64,000 nt of DNA from Macropodus opercularis (lineage: Eukaryota; Chordata; Actinopteri; Anabantiformes; Osphronemidae), in assembly GCA_030770545.1 (NCBI GenBank), contig CM061100.1, forward strand, positions 10,754,501 through 10,818,500, read 5' to 3'. Below are positions 1 to 13,700 of the stretch, piece after piece (position 1 is the stretch's first letter; each line of letters begins with the position of its first letter). The notes beneath the pieces were generated by a model. It did no database searches. It saw nothing but the letters and a program-made list of their open reading frames with translations, and was not told where the DNA came from. The position numbers and the translations under genes were made by a program.

Positions 1-257
1 CAACAATACTTTATCGCGCTACATGTGATTTGCCAGCTAACCCACTCACTATGAAGTGATACTGCAGCTAAGAAGCCCTGTAATGATATCACCAAATGTA
101 AATAATATTTATCCAAGATGTATAATTTCGTGAGGGAGAATACGTTTTCTGAGCTTTTATCATTATTACACTCTCTTCTATTCAGTCTCTCCTTCTATTC
201 AGTTTAGTTTCCATCCAGGAAGTGTACTTGAATGCATCACTGTGCAGAGGTAAATGT

Positions 258-275
258 CCCCCCCCCCCTCCCCCC
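258..275 (+). repeat. Poly-C tract, C11-T-C6
   Basis: Eleven C, one T, then six C. It is a simple homopolymer tract within the inferred intron. The exact length may be affected by sequencing error in homopolymers. Confidence 0.9.
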
Positions 276-1760
276 AAGTCTGCTGTGTCTACATTACTGT
301 ATGAAAGGTGGTCTGGGACAGTGAATGCCTCACGGTTGCCTACATGCAGACGGTTTTTGGTTGCTCTTATTGTCATGCACACAGAGGCCGAAATAGCCGT
401 CACGTCAGAACGATTGCCCGCTGACAGCACATTTGTCTGATTCTTGGCACACCTTCCGTGACCCGTTTCTGTCATCATAATGTGTGAATGTGTCTGTGTT
501 GTCTGTCTGGCTTTTGGTCTGCGTCTGTGTTGCCTGCTGCTTCTGCATAAGACTCATTCTTTGCCTCCCTTGTGTGAGAAACAACAAAAATCGACCAACG
601 CTTTCGGTTTATTTGCCGAAGTTGTTCTTTTTGTCCAGCTTAAAACAGTGGTTTGTGAAAGTTTGCTGTATTTCTGTGGTTTTAGCCATGTAAACCAAAC
701 ATGGGTCAGAATTATCCAGGTTTCTGGGCAGGATAGACGCAGCATGCGAGTTAAAGCCTTCTCTTTTCGCTTAGTAACCGCCAGCGGCCTCGACTTTACA
801 GCTCCAGAAGCTACTGACTTCCTTGATTACAAGGCTAGAGAAGGGCCTGGATGGCACGCTTTGATCCGCCCACTAATCCCATACTGCCGATTCCTCTGCG
901 TGAATCTGCAGTGAGGGTGGAAGGGGAATCCTCGCTGACAAATTGGGTTAAACCCAATCATGGCAGCCGAACAGTAGTGTGTGTGTGATTTATGATAAGG
1001 GAAAGGTCAGAGCACATGTGCTTCAGCACTCCGAACACACAGTTGGGTGGATTAGTCAAATGAAGAGGAGGTGAAGCGGAGCGGATTTATTATTTGCTCT
1101 GGACCGAATTTCCTTCCCATCAACGGCTTCAATTGCGCGACGATTGATAGTTTCTGAAATTGAGGTTTGCCTTCTAAATATGCGTCGCTGTTAAACACTC
1201 ATGCCCGCTAATTCTATTCACTTGCGGCTGTCGACACAGTCTTCTCATAACGCTGTAGATGTACCCAAGCCTTTAATCCAACATGGTTAAAAGATTTTTT
1301 TTTTAAATAATGAATGTTGATGAACATATTCTGTTGTCTTTTGAAATCAATCTTTATATAATACAGTATGTGGGAATTCTAACCCATGTGTTGTTTCTTT
1401 CTTCCCTGTATGTGGGTGTCTGAACTTTTTTAATCATCACACAGGAGATGTGAGGTGATGTGTCGGTCTGTTTGACTGCTTTGTTGCGTGACTGTCACTC
1501 AGACTGATGCATTTGTGTTTAAAAGGTTAGAAAATGAAAGGATTCATTCACCTGTAGCTGTGACTGGATCAGAACAAGTGAACATTTGTTTGAGAGAAAT
1601 GTTTAAATGGCACTGAGCATATTCTGACTAGAGAAAGTAACAGTTCAAATGTGCACCTATATGACTGAAAAAGGGAAATGTCCAATATCACACCGTTCCA
1701 CTTCACAGTGAGGAAGTTATTGTGATGCTCTGTTAATCTGTAATGACTGTAGATCTGTGA

Positions 1761-1780
1761 CAGTCAGTCAGTCAGTCAGT
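1761..1780 (+). repeat. (CAGT)5 tetranucleotide microsatellite
   Basis: Five perfect CAGT units in a row, preceded by imperfect related sequence. It is short and probably only weakly polymorphic. Confidence 0.85.
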
Positions 1781-2308
1781 GGAAACATCATAAAACAAAC
1801 AAAAACAAGGCCTTTTTGGTTTGCTGCTTCAGTGTTGGCCCTGTGAGACAAAGCAGGGTTTGGCTGATCTTCACCAGGGTTTTAAAGCTGCTGAAAGGCG
1901 AAGCATTGCCAGGTACGTGTCAGGGTAGCAACCAGTGATTAGTCATTCTGAACACCAAGTGTGGCTAATCAGAAAATAGTAGCGTTCTCATTGACCTCAA
2001 TAACGCATTAGAGATGAGAATGCGTGCAAGCATCCCGTTTCTAAGCAAAAGCCAAAAGAGGACAGGAAATGAGGTGAAGCTCTTCCAAAGTAAATGACGA
2101 GCTGTCCTTCGTTTATGTTGCCAAACCAGCAGTCAAATCATTTTTAAAGGCTAGTAAGACTTGCGTCTGTACCCCAAGGTGGTAAATGGATGTTTAATGA
2201 GTGTTGGTGTTTGGAGATGCTTTGGAGCTTAAAGTTTACATCCCCTGAATCCAGTGCCTTAGGCTGTGTCTGAGAGACAAGACTGAGCCGTGCTCTCTAA
2301 AGCCTTTT

Positions 2309-2332
2309 GTGTGTGTGTGTGTGTGTGTGTGT
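2309..2332 (+). repeat. (GT)12 microsatellite
   Basis: Twelve uninterrupted GT units, followed by a T-rich run with a short TCTCTCTC tract. The run is part of a pyrimidine/GT-rich low-complexity patch. Confidence 0.95.
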
Positions 2333-4008
2333 TTTTGTTTTTTTTTCTCTCTCTGCTAGTGAGGTGGTTGTGAATACCTTTGGGATGACTCAGGCGGACG
2401 TGTATGTGTATTGGAACTGTGTTTGTGTGAGATGTTACAGTACCTGTGCTCAGGCTGCACTGCTGTTGGCTGAGCCTACAGCTCCCCTGGATCTTTCTAG
2501 TTCTCCACAGGGCTCCAGCTCTCACACAGAGCACTCACTGTAATTGAGGATCTTCCTCTATGTCCAGATCCCACCAGAAATCTTGGCTGTTGGCAAATAA
2601 GCTGGTCTCTTATGTTCTTGTGCTAATCACGCTTAAGCAGTGGCTGTGTTCTCTGTTGAATAGCTTTTAGATGTGACTATAACTTATACTATTATAAGCT
2701 CATATTATTGGTATAGGTCACGTGTTCACAACATTTGCCAGGCATGATCAAAAACAAAATGATAAGCTAAAATGGGCTGAAAGCTCTGCAGAGCAGCACA
2801 GTCAGTCCTGTAGACGTATAATTAGGGATAAAGGCCAGCTCACCTGTCATTCAGGGGTCTTTGTTTGGAATCAGCACGGGTCGGGGGGTGTTCTCCACTA
2901 TACACGGCCGCCCACCACTGCCTCCCCCAGTGGTAATTTAATCCAAGCCTTAGGTCTGCGTTTGACCTCGTGACCCCAGCACCCATAGGATGCAGGTAAT
3001 ACCGCTAATGGAGCTCGTTAGGGACACGTCCTGAGTCGCACAGCTGGGATGCTGTCACTGGAAGCTAATGGGATTGACAAGGACGGAATGGGCCGAGGTC
3101 GAACCCTTTGCGTGGGGTAATCCTAAGGTCAGAGAAATCATTTTAACTGTAACTTCTAATATTTGTGTGGCTTGTGTGTTGACATTTCTAGAACTGTCCT
3201 TTTGAACAATTTGTAGTTTCTTGAGGGGATAGAAATGGCCTTTTATTTCAACCGGTCTGTGTCGCAGGTGGGCGGCGTACCCTATGGACAGATCTGGAAG
3301 AATCGGGCTGTATTTGTATACATATAACAGTGAGCACAGCTTTTGCTTTTGAGCTCTGTTAGGGATCACTGTGCACTTATTTTCACTGTGAAGTTTGATT
3401 GTATAGCTTAGTGCTGGTAGAAATAGAGTGCTGCATTCAAGGTCACTTCGTTAGGGAGCACGCCTTGCAGAGAGGTTTAACATTGTAGAGTCAAAGGACA
3501 GTCTTGTATCTATCTGCACTAAAAACAATATTGCCTTGGAGACCAACAGCGAAGGTTTGGGATGATTCTGTCCAGCTGTTAGTGTTGAAGTTGGGGTTTT
3601 TCTTCTTCTTTTTTTTTTTCACAAGCTGAAAATCCATTCTCTTAAAAAGCTGATCCAAATGTCAGCTGTACAAACACGTTGGAAAATCCTTGTCTCCAAG
3701 GAAATGTTTAAATGTTTTATAGATTCATGGTCGCTTGCCAACACTGTATAGTGGTTGTTGGTAGTTCTTGACCATCACCAGAACCTGCTATGAAGTGTGA
3801 GATTTTTGCATTGCAGTATTGATTCCAAATCCAGCCAGAATTTAAAGAAGCTGTGAAATGTAAATGTAGGAGGACCTCTAAACGTCTCCCATAAGCACTG
3901 ATAAAATAAATAAAAAATGAGGAGGTGACGGTGAAAAGTGCATGGTTTTGTCTCAGAGTACATGAGTAGCAACAGGAAGTGAATTAGGAATTTAGACCAT
4001 CTGCTTTT

Positions 4009-4032
4009 ATAATAATAATAATAATAATAATA
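4009..4032 (+). repeat. (TAA)n trinucleotide microsatellite
   Basis: About eight AAT/TAA units. A small perfect hairpin follows at 4063-4081, with 7-bp arms TCATTGC/GCAATGA and a 5-nt loop, probably without significance. Confidence 0.9.
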
Positions 4033-4229
4033 CAGAGAACAAGAAGCCACAGAAATGAGCTTTCATTGCCCAAAGCAATGAGAATTTGATTTGATCACCT
4101 CCATTCTTCAGTAAATCACAAATTTTAATATTCCCTGTTTGTAATAGCTTTTGTATCCAGGCTGAAGAGCAGAACAATCAATGGCTGGGAAATTTTTTTT
4201 TTTCTCTTTGTGCATTCTCATATCCTTAA

Positions 4230-4395
<166 letters not shown>

Positions 4396-6069
4396 TTTGA
4401 ATCTTAATTAGTTTTGCGTACATCATTTTGACAGTTGTTTTAATAAACCTCACTAAAGAGCCTTAATCAATCAAAACTTGAGGAAATGTTTGAGGCCTGT
4501 TTTCACAAGACTGACTTTGCTAGTTTATCACTTTAATACTTTTGTGGTTAGTATTGAGATTTCTCATTCTAATTTTGAGGGTGAGGAGAACAGAAGCCTT
4601 TTTTGTTGGGCTTTCCAGTCCATCTAATGCTGTCATCAAGCGATGTCATCCAAGTGACTGCAGATATTGGGATAATTCTAACCGTATCCCCCCTGGTTGT
4701 CTCGCCTCACTCACTCTGGGGACACAGTGTGCCTGTTCTGTTCACTGGAGCTGGACAAAGATCAGGCAGCCTTATGGACACTGCCTGATTCCAAAGCAGC
4801 TCCATCTGCATGTTGGTTGTTGGGCGGTCGGGGGACAATTTGCATGGCCCCACAGTGGAGTGAAGCTTGAATCTTTCCAGAGCTAGACATGCTCCGCTGG
4901 GTGCCTTCATTCTGCAGAGGAACAACGAGGAGGAGGCTGCAGTCCTGTCTCCGTAGTTGCAAACCAGATGGCTGAATCGTTCCCCTGCAGCTCAGCTCAG
5001 AAGATCTCACATTTATTATTTGTCCTCCTTAGTTTAATTGATTTTGAGACTAGTTGTATTGTGAATCACTCACTTTTTTCTTTTACGGGCCTTGATTGGC
5101 ATCTGTTATAATGATAAACAGTCAGTAACTGCGCTTAGTCGCTTGCATGTTGAGCTGTTGACAGAATGCTGCTTTGTCTGTTTCGAGTTGCTGTGGTGGT
5201 CTGCTCACTGTAGCTGCTTCCTGTGGTTTGGACCAGATTAGGACCCGGATTGGTGGGACGGCCCCCCCCCCCAATGAACACCGCCAGCCACAGCTGCACA
5301 CACGTTTGCAGCATTTTCTGTGGGGAAGATGCACCGCTTCATATTTTCAGTATCTTGTTGCTAAATGAACAGATAATATTTGCTCTTATGACGCACTACA
5401 CCTGTGGTGGTACTATAGGAGGCATGTTTTTGTGTCGAGCCTAGCCATAGATTTTTATTTTATTTTATTTTTCTTCCCCTCCGGGGCCTTACTTTGGCCA
5501 CAGAATCGCCAGAAGAAGCACCACTATCCCATTACGGATGTGTATTGATCATATCACATAATTGGCTGTGGAATAGGAAGGGCACAGAGGTAGGGTTACA
5601 ATGTTAGAAGCAGTCCCATAAAAAGCAAGCACTTATTGATCTCCTTCACAGCTCAGTCTCTGGTTAATCATGCAAACAAAGTGGAACAGTGTTGTTGGTT
5701 GTAAAGGGTGGAAGAGATCATTTCCTCCCTCTCCACCTTTTAGCAGCTGCTGGTGTTATATTTCATATGTTTTAGTTTTTTTTATATGATCTTCACCTTC
5801 TTGGCTTTATGTGCATGTACCATAAGGCTTAATTGGTATTTCTCCGAAATAGTCCGATCTGTAGGGAAAACGTACTCTGATGGTTTTACTTGATTTCATA
5901 AACAAGCTAACCTTAGTATTTATGATTTGGCAGTTTTCCTTTGCCAAATATTTATGATCAGTGGATAGTATTAACTTTTCCCCTTCAACAAATCAGATCT
6001 TTTTCAGCTCTAGTAAACAATATTTTATGTTTGGGTTTAGTCAAGTTTCCCACGTGTGGAATTAATTGT

Positions 6070-6170
6070 TTATAGGAAGAAAAACCTTCCTATCACCACC
6101 AGCTGTTGCTCAAGGACTGAACCCAAGTTGTGCAGATAAAGGCTGGTATTAAACACTGGGCTACTCGCCT
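6070..6170 (-). mobile_element. Possible tRNA-derived SINE relic (antisense)
   Basis: Read on the minus strand, this segment contains TAGCCCAGTG, a good match to a polymerase III A box (6154-6163 in plus coordinates). About 30 nt further on is GGTTCAGTCC, a B-box-like sequence with one base missing relative to GGTTCRANTCC (6114-6123). The spacing equals that of a tRNA gene. A functional tRNA is unlikely because the B box is decayed and no complete cloverleaf was seen. A SINE head is the best explanation, but I cannot name the family, and chance is possible. Confidence 0.38.
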
Positions 6171-6604
6171 TCACAGAAAACAAACCCTTGACAGCCTTTA
6201 CAGACAGCAATTTGTATTCCGGACGTTTAAATTCAGTGCTGTAAATCCTTAGAATTGTGATTTTATTTATTTATTTTCCTATTAATGTACCTATAATAAG
6301 CTGCCATGGTGCATACTAATGAAATTGCAATTGTCAGACCATGAAAACCTGCATTAAGCTTTTATCTACTGCTGGAAGCCATCTCACTGAATCCTCCGAA
6401 CAATTTAAGAAATCCTTTCCGGTGGATGGCGTGAGTCAGAACGCTCTAGGGAGGAAACGTTACAAAAGCCAGAGGGAAACTCAAATCACACTTTGTGAGA
6501 ATGCACAGATTAAATTGCATCTGTGTGAGGAAACGCTTTCTCAAAACTGTACAAATGCAGTCTTAATATTTTGTCTACAGTTGTACATCATGTTGTTGGC
6601 ACGT

Positions 6605-6642
6605 CACTTCTGTATTGTGGAACATTGCACAATACAGAAGTG
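6605..6642. repeat. Perfect 15-bp inverted repeat (hairpin), 8-nt loop
   Basis: Arms CACTTCTGTATTGTG at 6605-6619 and CACAATACAGAAGTG at 6628-6642 are exact reverse complements, separated by an 8-nt spacer. Pairing outside the arms stops quickly. In RNA it would form a stable stem, but the stem is shorter than the 22 or so base pairs of a typical microRNA precursor. Confidence 0.9.
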
Positions 6643-7292
6643 CTGCTTTTTGTTGTCTGTAAGCTGAGTCATGTCAGCGGGACTTCTTTCTTCTAGCATG
6701 ACTCGACCTCACCTGGGTCACTGAGAAGCTTGGTTTTACACAAGTTAATTTTTTTTTTTTAGCATTTGTTCACTCACTATTTCAGGAACCTTATGCGAAT
6801 AAAAAAAAAAAGAAGGGTATTTTAAAAATTACGATTGGCTTTGTCTGTAGGTTTATGTGATGCAGAATAATCATGTCGATCTGTGATTGATGATTCTAAA
6901 AAAAAAAAACAATTTCTCATAAGAGCCAGCTAGATCATAGCAGGTGAGCTTCTTCAAGCGAATTTCCCCTACTAAAAGAGGTGAAGAACAAATGTTAAAG
7001 CTGCTACCAGTTTGTTTTTCACATCATAAGAGCAACGGAGTGTCGAAAGGGAAGCTAAATTAAATAGGGGCTGCTCCTGGGATGGAAAAACCAGAAGGTG
7101 GAGTTTCAGAGAATCTGACTGAGACTAAGCTTGTACCTGTGAAATTGAGCATGAACGCCCCACGTCGACTTAAGTCGCCAATCTGGTCGTGTTGTAACTT
7201 ATTCTCCAATGAGCAAACAAAGACGCTTAACTGCGCAAGAGCGTGACACCGAATGGTTTAGTCGCCAGTGGTCTCTGGTTGAGTAAACCTGT

Positions 7293-7293
<1 letters not shown>

Positions 7294-7338
<45 letters not shown>
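7294..7338 (+). repeat. (CA)22 microsatellite
   Basis: 45 bp of perfect CA dinucleotides within intron 1. Confidence 0.97.
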
Positions 7339-7339
<1 letters not shown>

Positions 7340-7799
7340 AGAGGCTAAACTGATATTTAATGCTAATGTTTCAGTAACATTGGGAGATGAGACTGGACAA
7401 TTTTTCCGTTTGGGAAATGTCCTGTTTATAGTAATAATTAATTCAACTGGTAATGTGAAATCGTTTGCATACCAGGTTAAGCAGAGGAATTTTTAACTTA
7501 CTTTTTAGCACAGTATTGCTTGAAAGCTATATATGTATGTGGTTTAATATTGCACTGTACAATAATTAATTGGAATTCCTCTGAAAGTATTGATACTTTA
7601 GATTACGTGTTTTATTTCATACATTTTTTTTTGTTCATACAGATACTCAGAGGTGTCTATAAAGGTGAAAATTGATTCTCATAAGCATATGAGTGTCTTG
7701 TGTAACATTCTTCTCAGGACATTCTTGCAGCTGCTAATGACCGGGTTGATTTACCTTTCTATGCCTGTTTAGGTTAGTTAAAATAAAAAATTCCCTCTG

Positions 7800-8140
7800 C
7801 CTCGTCCGAGGGCATTCGCCGCTTCCCACGTCCTGCTTAGCATTAGCGCTTGGGTGGGTTGGGGAGTGAGCACGAGACTAAGTTGTGTAACTCCTTTCTC
7901 TCCCATCCCCAGCACTTAGGCAGACAACTAGAAACATCTGGACGGAGAACAGAGGGGTTCAGGACGCGCCCATCCTCGCGTTGGATGGGTCCAACAATGC
8001 TTGGCTCGCACCGTGCGCTTGGAGTCTGGACACCCCACTGTTATTCTACCAAACCCGGTGCATTCTTATCGTGACTTTGCTGATTTCCGAGAAGAGCGCG
8101 TGGGCGTGCGCCGCACAACACAGCGAGAACCCGAAATCAG
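7800..8140. promoter_or_regulatory. CpG-dense block in intron 1, candidate regulatory element
   Basis: By hand count about 25 CpG dinucleotides fall in about 340 bp, against sparse CpG in the flanks, and local G+C is clearly higher. Such islands in a large first intron can be enhancers or alternative promoters. There is no TATA box, exon or donor that I could tie to a transcript. The functional reading is inference. Confidence 0.3.
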
Positions 8141-10734
8141 AGTGTGTCATTTTCTTTCTTTGAGTGGGGTAAAAGGTGTTATTTTCATCTCCGTTTTGAT
8201 CGCGCCAAGCTGAATATACGCCGTTTCAGTCTGTCAGTGTGCGAAGTGTGGTTTCTCGCTAATTTTCACATTTGAACTGTCACTTTAGTCTTTTATCCCT
8301 AAAATAAAGCACTGCGGTTAATTGGATGAATCATTGTTGTGCCTGTAGACATTCACTAGTTTCTGCTGTTCTCCTGCCCCGAAGACTCTTAAGTTTCAAT
8401 AAGAAATCTCCCTGCACTTATGTCACAAGTGCTTTCAGCATCGCTGACCCCATGCGAGTATTTCATGCAGGTGCTGTAGCTAGAAATAGGACTGTGGAGT
8501 AAAGCCAACTTCTCCTTTTCCAGCATTTACGTACATTTGCCTTTTTCATTCAACTGTGTCTGTCTCGGTTTCTACTCTTTCCTGCCGGTATTTGCCTGGC
8601 ATGCTCTGCAATGTCGAGTTACAGTAGTTGGATGCAGCGGATACGTCTCCCCCAAACCGATGCAAATTATTATTACTGTAACATTTTTGCTTCGTTTCGG
8701 AAATGTGGCAAGTCTGCAGTTTTTTTTTTTTTATAGTAGTTGAGGCAAAGACTGGCATATATGTAAGATTTGCATTGTTGCATTACGCTGAACAATTGAT
8801 TTAATATTGATTTGACAGTTGTCTTGATCGGTTGCAATGCACAATTATATTGTACAAAACCAACTGAAGACCCGTCCATCCACTGGATTTAGTTATTTTT
8901 GCTGAAGGCGATCAGTGCAGTTCAGCAGTTTATTGTGTGGATTAAACACAGGACTCTCTTGCGAGACTAGAACTCCATCTATAAATAAATGTTAATTCAG
9001 CTATTTACACTGCATTTTGTTTGCTGTCGTATTTCCATGAGGATTAAAAATGAGCCGTTAAGAGAGGTCAAGGCACAATCCATCGCAAGTTTTAATTCTT
9101 CAGGAAATGATAAAGCTGCTCGCACACATCAGTGTCTTCTACCGCGTCTCCCTGTCTCACATTTGGTCTGAATCAGTTACCCTGTAAACATCCTGTTATT
9201 CGGTTGCTCAGTGGCTACTATTTGCCTGCTACTGTATAGTATGGCGGCGTTACTGTGGAGTTCTGAGCACTGTCGTATCGGTGGAAAGACCTCATGTCGC
9301 TGAACCTGTGCTTGGCTGTATGGGATTGGATTTTAGACTATTTTTACCACTCTTTGACCTTATATAATCACATTTGTCACTCCGTGAAGCTGAGTCTTGC
9401 TCGGTTTTGAAATCTTTCAGCCGTCCCCCCATGTTCAAAGCTCGTGGCCTTTAGAACAGTACGCAGAGACATGCAACTTGTTTCCACTTTACTGGTTAAC
9501 ATTTAGCTGAATGCCTGGATGCACGTTGAGTCTGACCTGCTCGTCTTTGCCCCCGGCAGCGCTCCTTCATTTTTCTTTTGCCTTGCCTTGTTTTTCCAAT
9601 ATGACTTGACCTTGACAGAGAGGTATAGGGACGGCGAGGGATCACGTTTTTTTTTTTTTTTCCTTGACCACCACCACCTTCGGATAGGTTGCAGAGATGA
9701 TAAACTACTCTGCCTGGTGACATTCATCTTCTCCACCTCCTTCTTATTCCACCCCTCTCTTCACCTTCTTTGTCTTTTTGTTTCAGAATAGATTGGAGAA
9801 CGGGTAAAAGACCAAGATAACAAAAATGCTCTCGTGCTAAATGATGAGTGATGATTAATTCAGTTTACTTCTGATTAACCAGTGGTGCTTTATGGTTCAT
9901 GACGTGCCCCATTAGAGCTTGGTCTCTCTTAATCCGGAGTTTAGAAGCAATGCACAGACATATGTTTAATTGTCTTTAAATGTCAGTACGACTGATGATA
10001 CTGTTGGGAGATCATTACAGGCCTCGCTGGCTTAGATGAGCTTACTCCTAACCAGACAGCTGAAAGCCACTGTCGATTGGCTGTGACTGGCAGAACTGAT
10101 ATGTTTTCTCTCTGAAATTTAATTTGCGCGACCTTTGTCACTACCAGTGGTTTGATTTACAAGAAATGCGCTTTGGGGTTCAGGCTGTCAGCCGTGCTCC
10201 TTTTGTTAGCCCTGTTTGTGTTAAACAAAAGAGCTGACTGTTTCTTAATAAGACCTGAAACGTGGAATGGAGGTGGTTTGATATCAATAAAGTTCATTAA
10301 GCTTCAATTATGCTAGTAACACTTGACCGCCCCAATGCTCTGGTGCATGTTAATATAATTTGCATGTTCATTTACATGTCTAGACAAATTGGCTATGTAA
10401 ATACCAACCTCATCAATATGTGTGGCTGGTTTTTAACAGTCTGGAAGTCTTGGTACTGTGTCTTGTGGTGTACCCCAGTCTTCTTCCCAGTTCACTGCTC
10501 ACAGATTTTGAATTTGAGCGCTGGCAGGAAACATGATACAAGTGATTAAATAATGTTGGTCCATGCCCAAAAGACACCAGGTGCCTTTCTGTGTGGGTTT
10601 TCGTCCACAACCATTGATGAATCTTGTTGCATACGCTTGTCTCTCTCTCTCTCCGTCTCTGTCTTGGCCTGTGATAGAATTGTGACCTGTTCACGGGGTA
10701 GCACTCCTCTTATCCCGTGACAGCTGGGTGTTTG

Positions 10735-10754
10735 TTTTTTTTTTTTTTTTTTTT
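10735..10754 (+). repeat. Poly-T tract (T20)
   Basis: Twenty uninterrupted T. It could be the antisense poly-A tail of an old retroposon, but no retroposon body was recognised next to it. Confidence 0.9.
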
Positions 10755-13700
10755 CTCCCCCATAGCAATTTATTTTGTATTTTTTATGCCTTGTCTGACT
10801 TGCACAACTCAAAGATGGGACATAAAACGTCCTGTAGAAGTCCTGATCCACCAGATGCTTCTATTACTTATTGACAAGACTGGTATCTGGCAGTTAATGA
10901 TCGATTTTCAGATCAAGACATGATTATTGCTTTGTAAAATTTAACTTATTGTACAGAAACCTGATCGCGTATATGCAGCATTCATAAATATAATCAAGCA
11001 GAAATGAAAGCATCTGACTTTTGATGTTTCATAAAATATCAACATAGCTCGTCGCACAAGTTAAAGTAGTAGATTGTAGCATAGTGCTGATCACGACATG
11101 CACAGATGGTTTATGTTCAGCATTCCCACTTGGACCGAATGCTCTTAGGCCTAATGAGGAAGCAAGAAGGACATTTACGCAACAGCAGTAAACTGAACTC
11201 TCTTTTAGATACATTTATTGCTTTACTGAACTGGGTTAATCATAAACAGGAACTCAAATGAATTTAAAGTTTTTGTATTTTGTTTATGTCTCACTAAACC
11301 TTACAGTAGCTGCTGTACCACCGGTTTTTCCTTTTTTAGCAGTCTCATGTTCAAACGTATGCAACTGATTGTGAGGCTTTGCGAGTATGTTTAGCCCGAC
11401 TTCCTGATGACCTTTTGTTGAGGCTGAAGGCTTGGCTGTCATCCCACCTCCGAGATTGTTGCAGGAGCCACAGTTCACTGAAGGTGGTGGTGGTGGGGGG
11501 GGCGACAGGGCGACAAAAGAGAAACTTCCCTCATGGAAGAACTCCATGAAACCAGACAGCTAAATGTTAGTGGCCTCGGGCCCTTTTTCACCCCCTCTGA
11601 CACTCCTGTCGCCTGTGCTTCCTCGTCCATTAATTAAAAAGGACCTGATTCCTATCGCTGACCAGTGGAGGAAGCGCTATTGAAATATTTAACTAGAGAC
11701 CTAGAACATTACCTCTGGTTAAAGACATCTGGGAGATTAATTAAAAATGTGCAAATGGTACAAGCTGTACATTTTAAGTATCTGAAAGCACTATAGAAAA
11801 TTCAGTATTTTCCCACAAAGCTTATAATAAATTATGTCTAATTTAAACTATTTCCCAGCTTTACTTCACAGTAAAGTATGGTAACTATTAGAAACAACTA
11901 GTCTCACACAAGTATCTTTTTAATACATAAATCAGCAAGAGACGTTTCTGTAGCGCGTCAAAGAACTCTCAGTTCTTCACAGCATTGTGTATGTGACAGG
12001 TGTTCTTTCATCAAGGTTATTATACAACAAAAAACGATTATCTTTTTTCCAGCTTTGCACCTTCTGCAGACACGGAGGATAAAACACAGAAGTGTGGGAG
12101 CACTAACGCTTTTAAAGCCGCTGCAACCTTGAAGCGCTCGCACCTAATTAAAACAGAGTCTCTGAGAAGCTCCGGGAACAAACAGGATGCAGCACAGAAC
12201 TTTTGTCCTCAGAAGCCCAATCAAATCAGCGAAATAGAAATAAGACGTTTTCCATTTTCTCATCTCCTTAATGACAGGTTCCTAACGCCTCAGGACAAAC
12301 GAGAGCTCGGTAATGAGAAAAACAATAGGATGGCTTCCGAGACAACAAAATGTGATGGGAACACAGGATTCCCTGCTATCTGTTTTATTTCAACATTTAA
12401 CGATGCACTTGATTAATTGGCTGTTTAGTTCGAAGGCAGTTTTAGTGGTGGTTGCAGTGCTCCAGGGCAAAGCAGCGTAAAAGTTTGCAAACATTTTCAG
12501 AGCGGCTATACCGGCGTGCTTCCGACAGCTTTGTCCCTGGAACTGTTGCAGTGCACCCGAAAGATGTCTCGACACACACACCCTGCATGACTTTGCGCTT
12601 CACTCCAGCAGCTGCTTTTTGAATTATTCAGCCATCTGAGATGATTAGGTACGTTTCTGGTTTGCACAGCGGTGATCATAACTCATCACAGCTCCCTCAG
12701 ACCCACTTTTTTTTTCCTTTTTTAATGGTCTGCAGTGAGTGAGTGTGTACTTTAAAGACAAGGAAACCGATGATGATGATCAATGATCTTAAGCAGAAGC
12801 TAGTAAGAGAGTGGACATGACTTGGGCAGAGCCGCAGTTCCGATGGTGGTTCTGCAGAGGTAATTGACTGACTGTCTGACACTACAAAAGCTAAACTGGT
12901 GGTCAGTGATTTAAGTTCTAACCTGTGATGATGATTACTGTTCTTTAAAACCTATGGAAGTTGATTTTTAATAACCTAAATGGTAGAACACTTGGTAGAA
13001 CTTATGTTCTGTAGTTCTTCCTTTTAAAATTGTTGTTTTGTGTTTTCTTACATACATCATATCTTACAGCTAAATATACTTTTCAGTTATAGGGACTGTT
13101 GTATAAATGTATATTAATAAAGGTAAATCACAATCTTCTGTCAATGTTATAAATCCAGGGTGTGATTGTTATCTCATTGCTCTCAAGTGTGTTGAATGGA
13201 AGAGGGAATTGCAATTTCATAATAGAAATATGGACATTTTGTCTAGTTTGCATTTCTTTCTCACTTGGCCCATCTGTACGGCATGTGTGAAAGATCAGGC
13301 TGTTCATTTGCTGAAGTTATTACGGCCATTGGCGTCGGCTTCCTCTTCAGGACATGCTGTGTGTTTTGCCGTTCATTATAGAGCACGTAAAAAAACACCC
13401 CAACAGTCCAATTAGACGAGTGCCACAGACATATGGGATGAGGAGGACGCGTGGACGGATCGGCAGCAGAGAGGGTTTTGATGTGTTTAACCACACACGC
13501 AGAGAGTCCGGCGCATATGTAAATTTTAAAAGCGTGTGCCGTCTGGAAAATCAGGGCGTAGTTTACAAGTTGTTACATTTTGACCTCTTCCTGACTGCAA
13601 GGAAGTTTATTTTTCCCTCCTTACATTCAAAAATGTAATCCTTGAAGTTTAATACTGAACCGGATTTTATGCTGACTCAGTATCTTCCCACAGCCGTCTG

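Noticed and set aside
480..914. 144-codon plus-strand open frame
   Set aside because: It starts in a TGTGTG-rich patch that gives an artificial cysteine/valine N-terminus and resembles no known protein.
12000..12416. 138-codon plus-strand open frame
   Set aside because: Lysine/serine/threonine-rich and superficially protein-like, but it matches no family I recognise and has no good flanking acceptor, donor or promoter.
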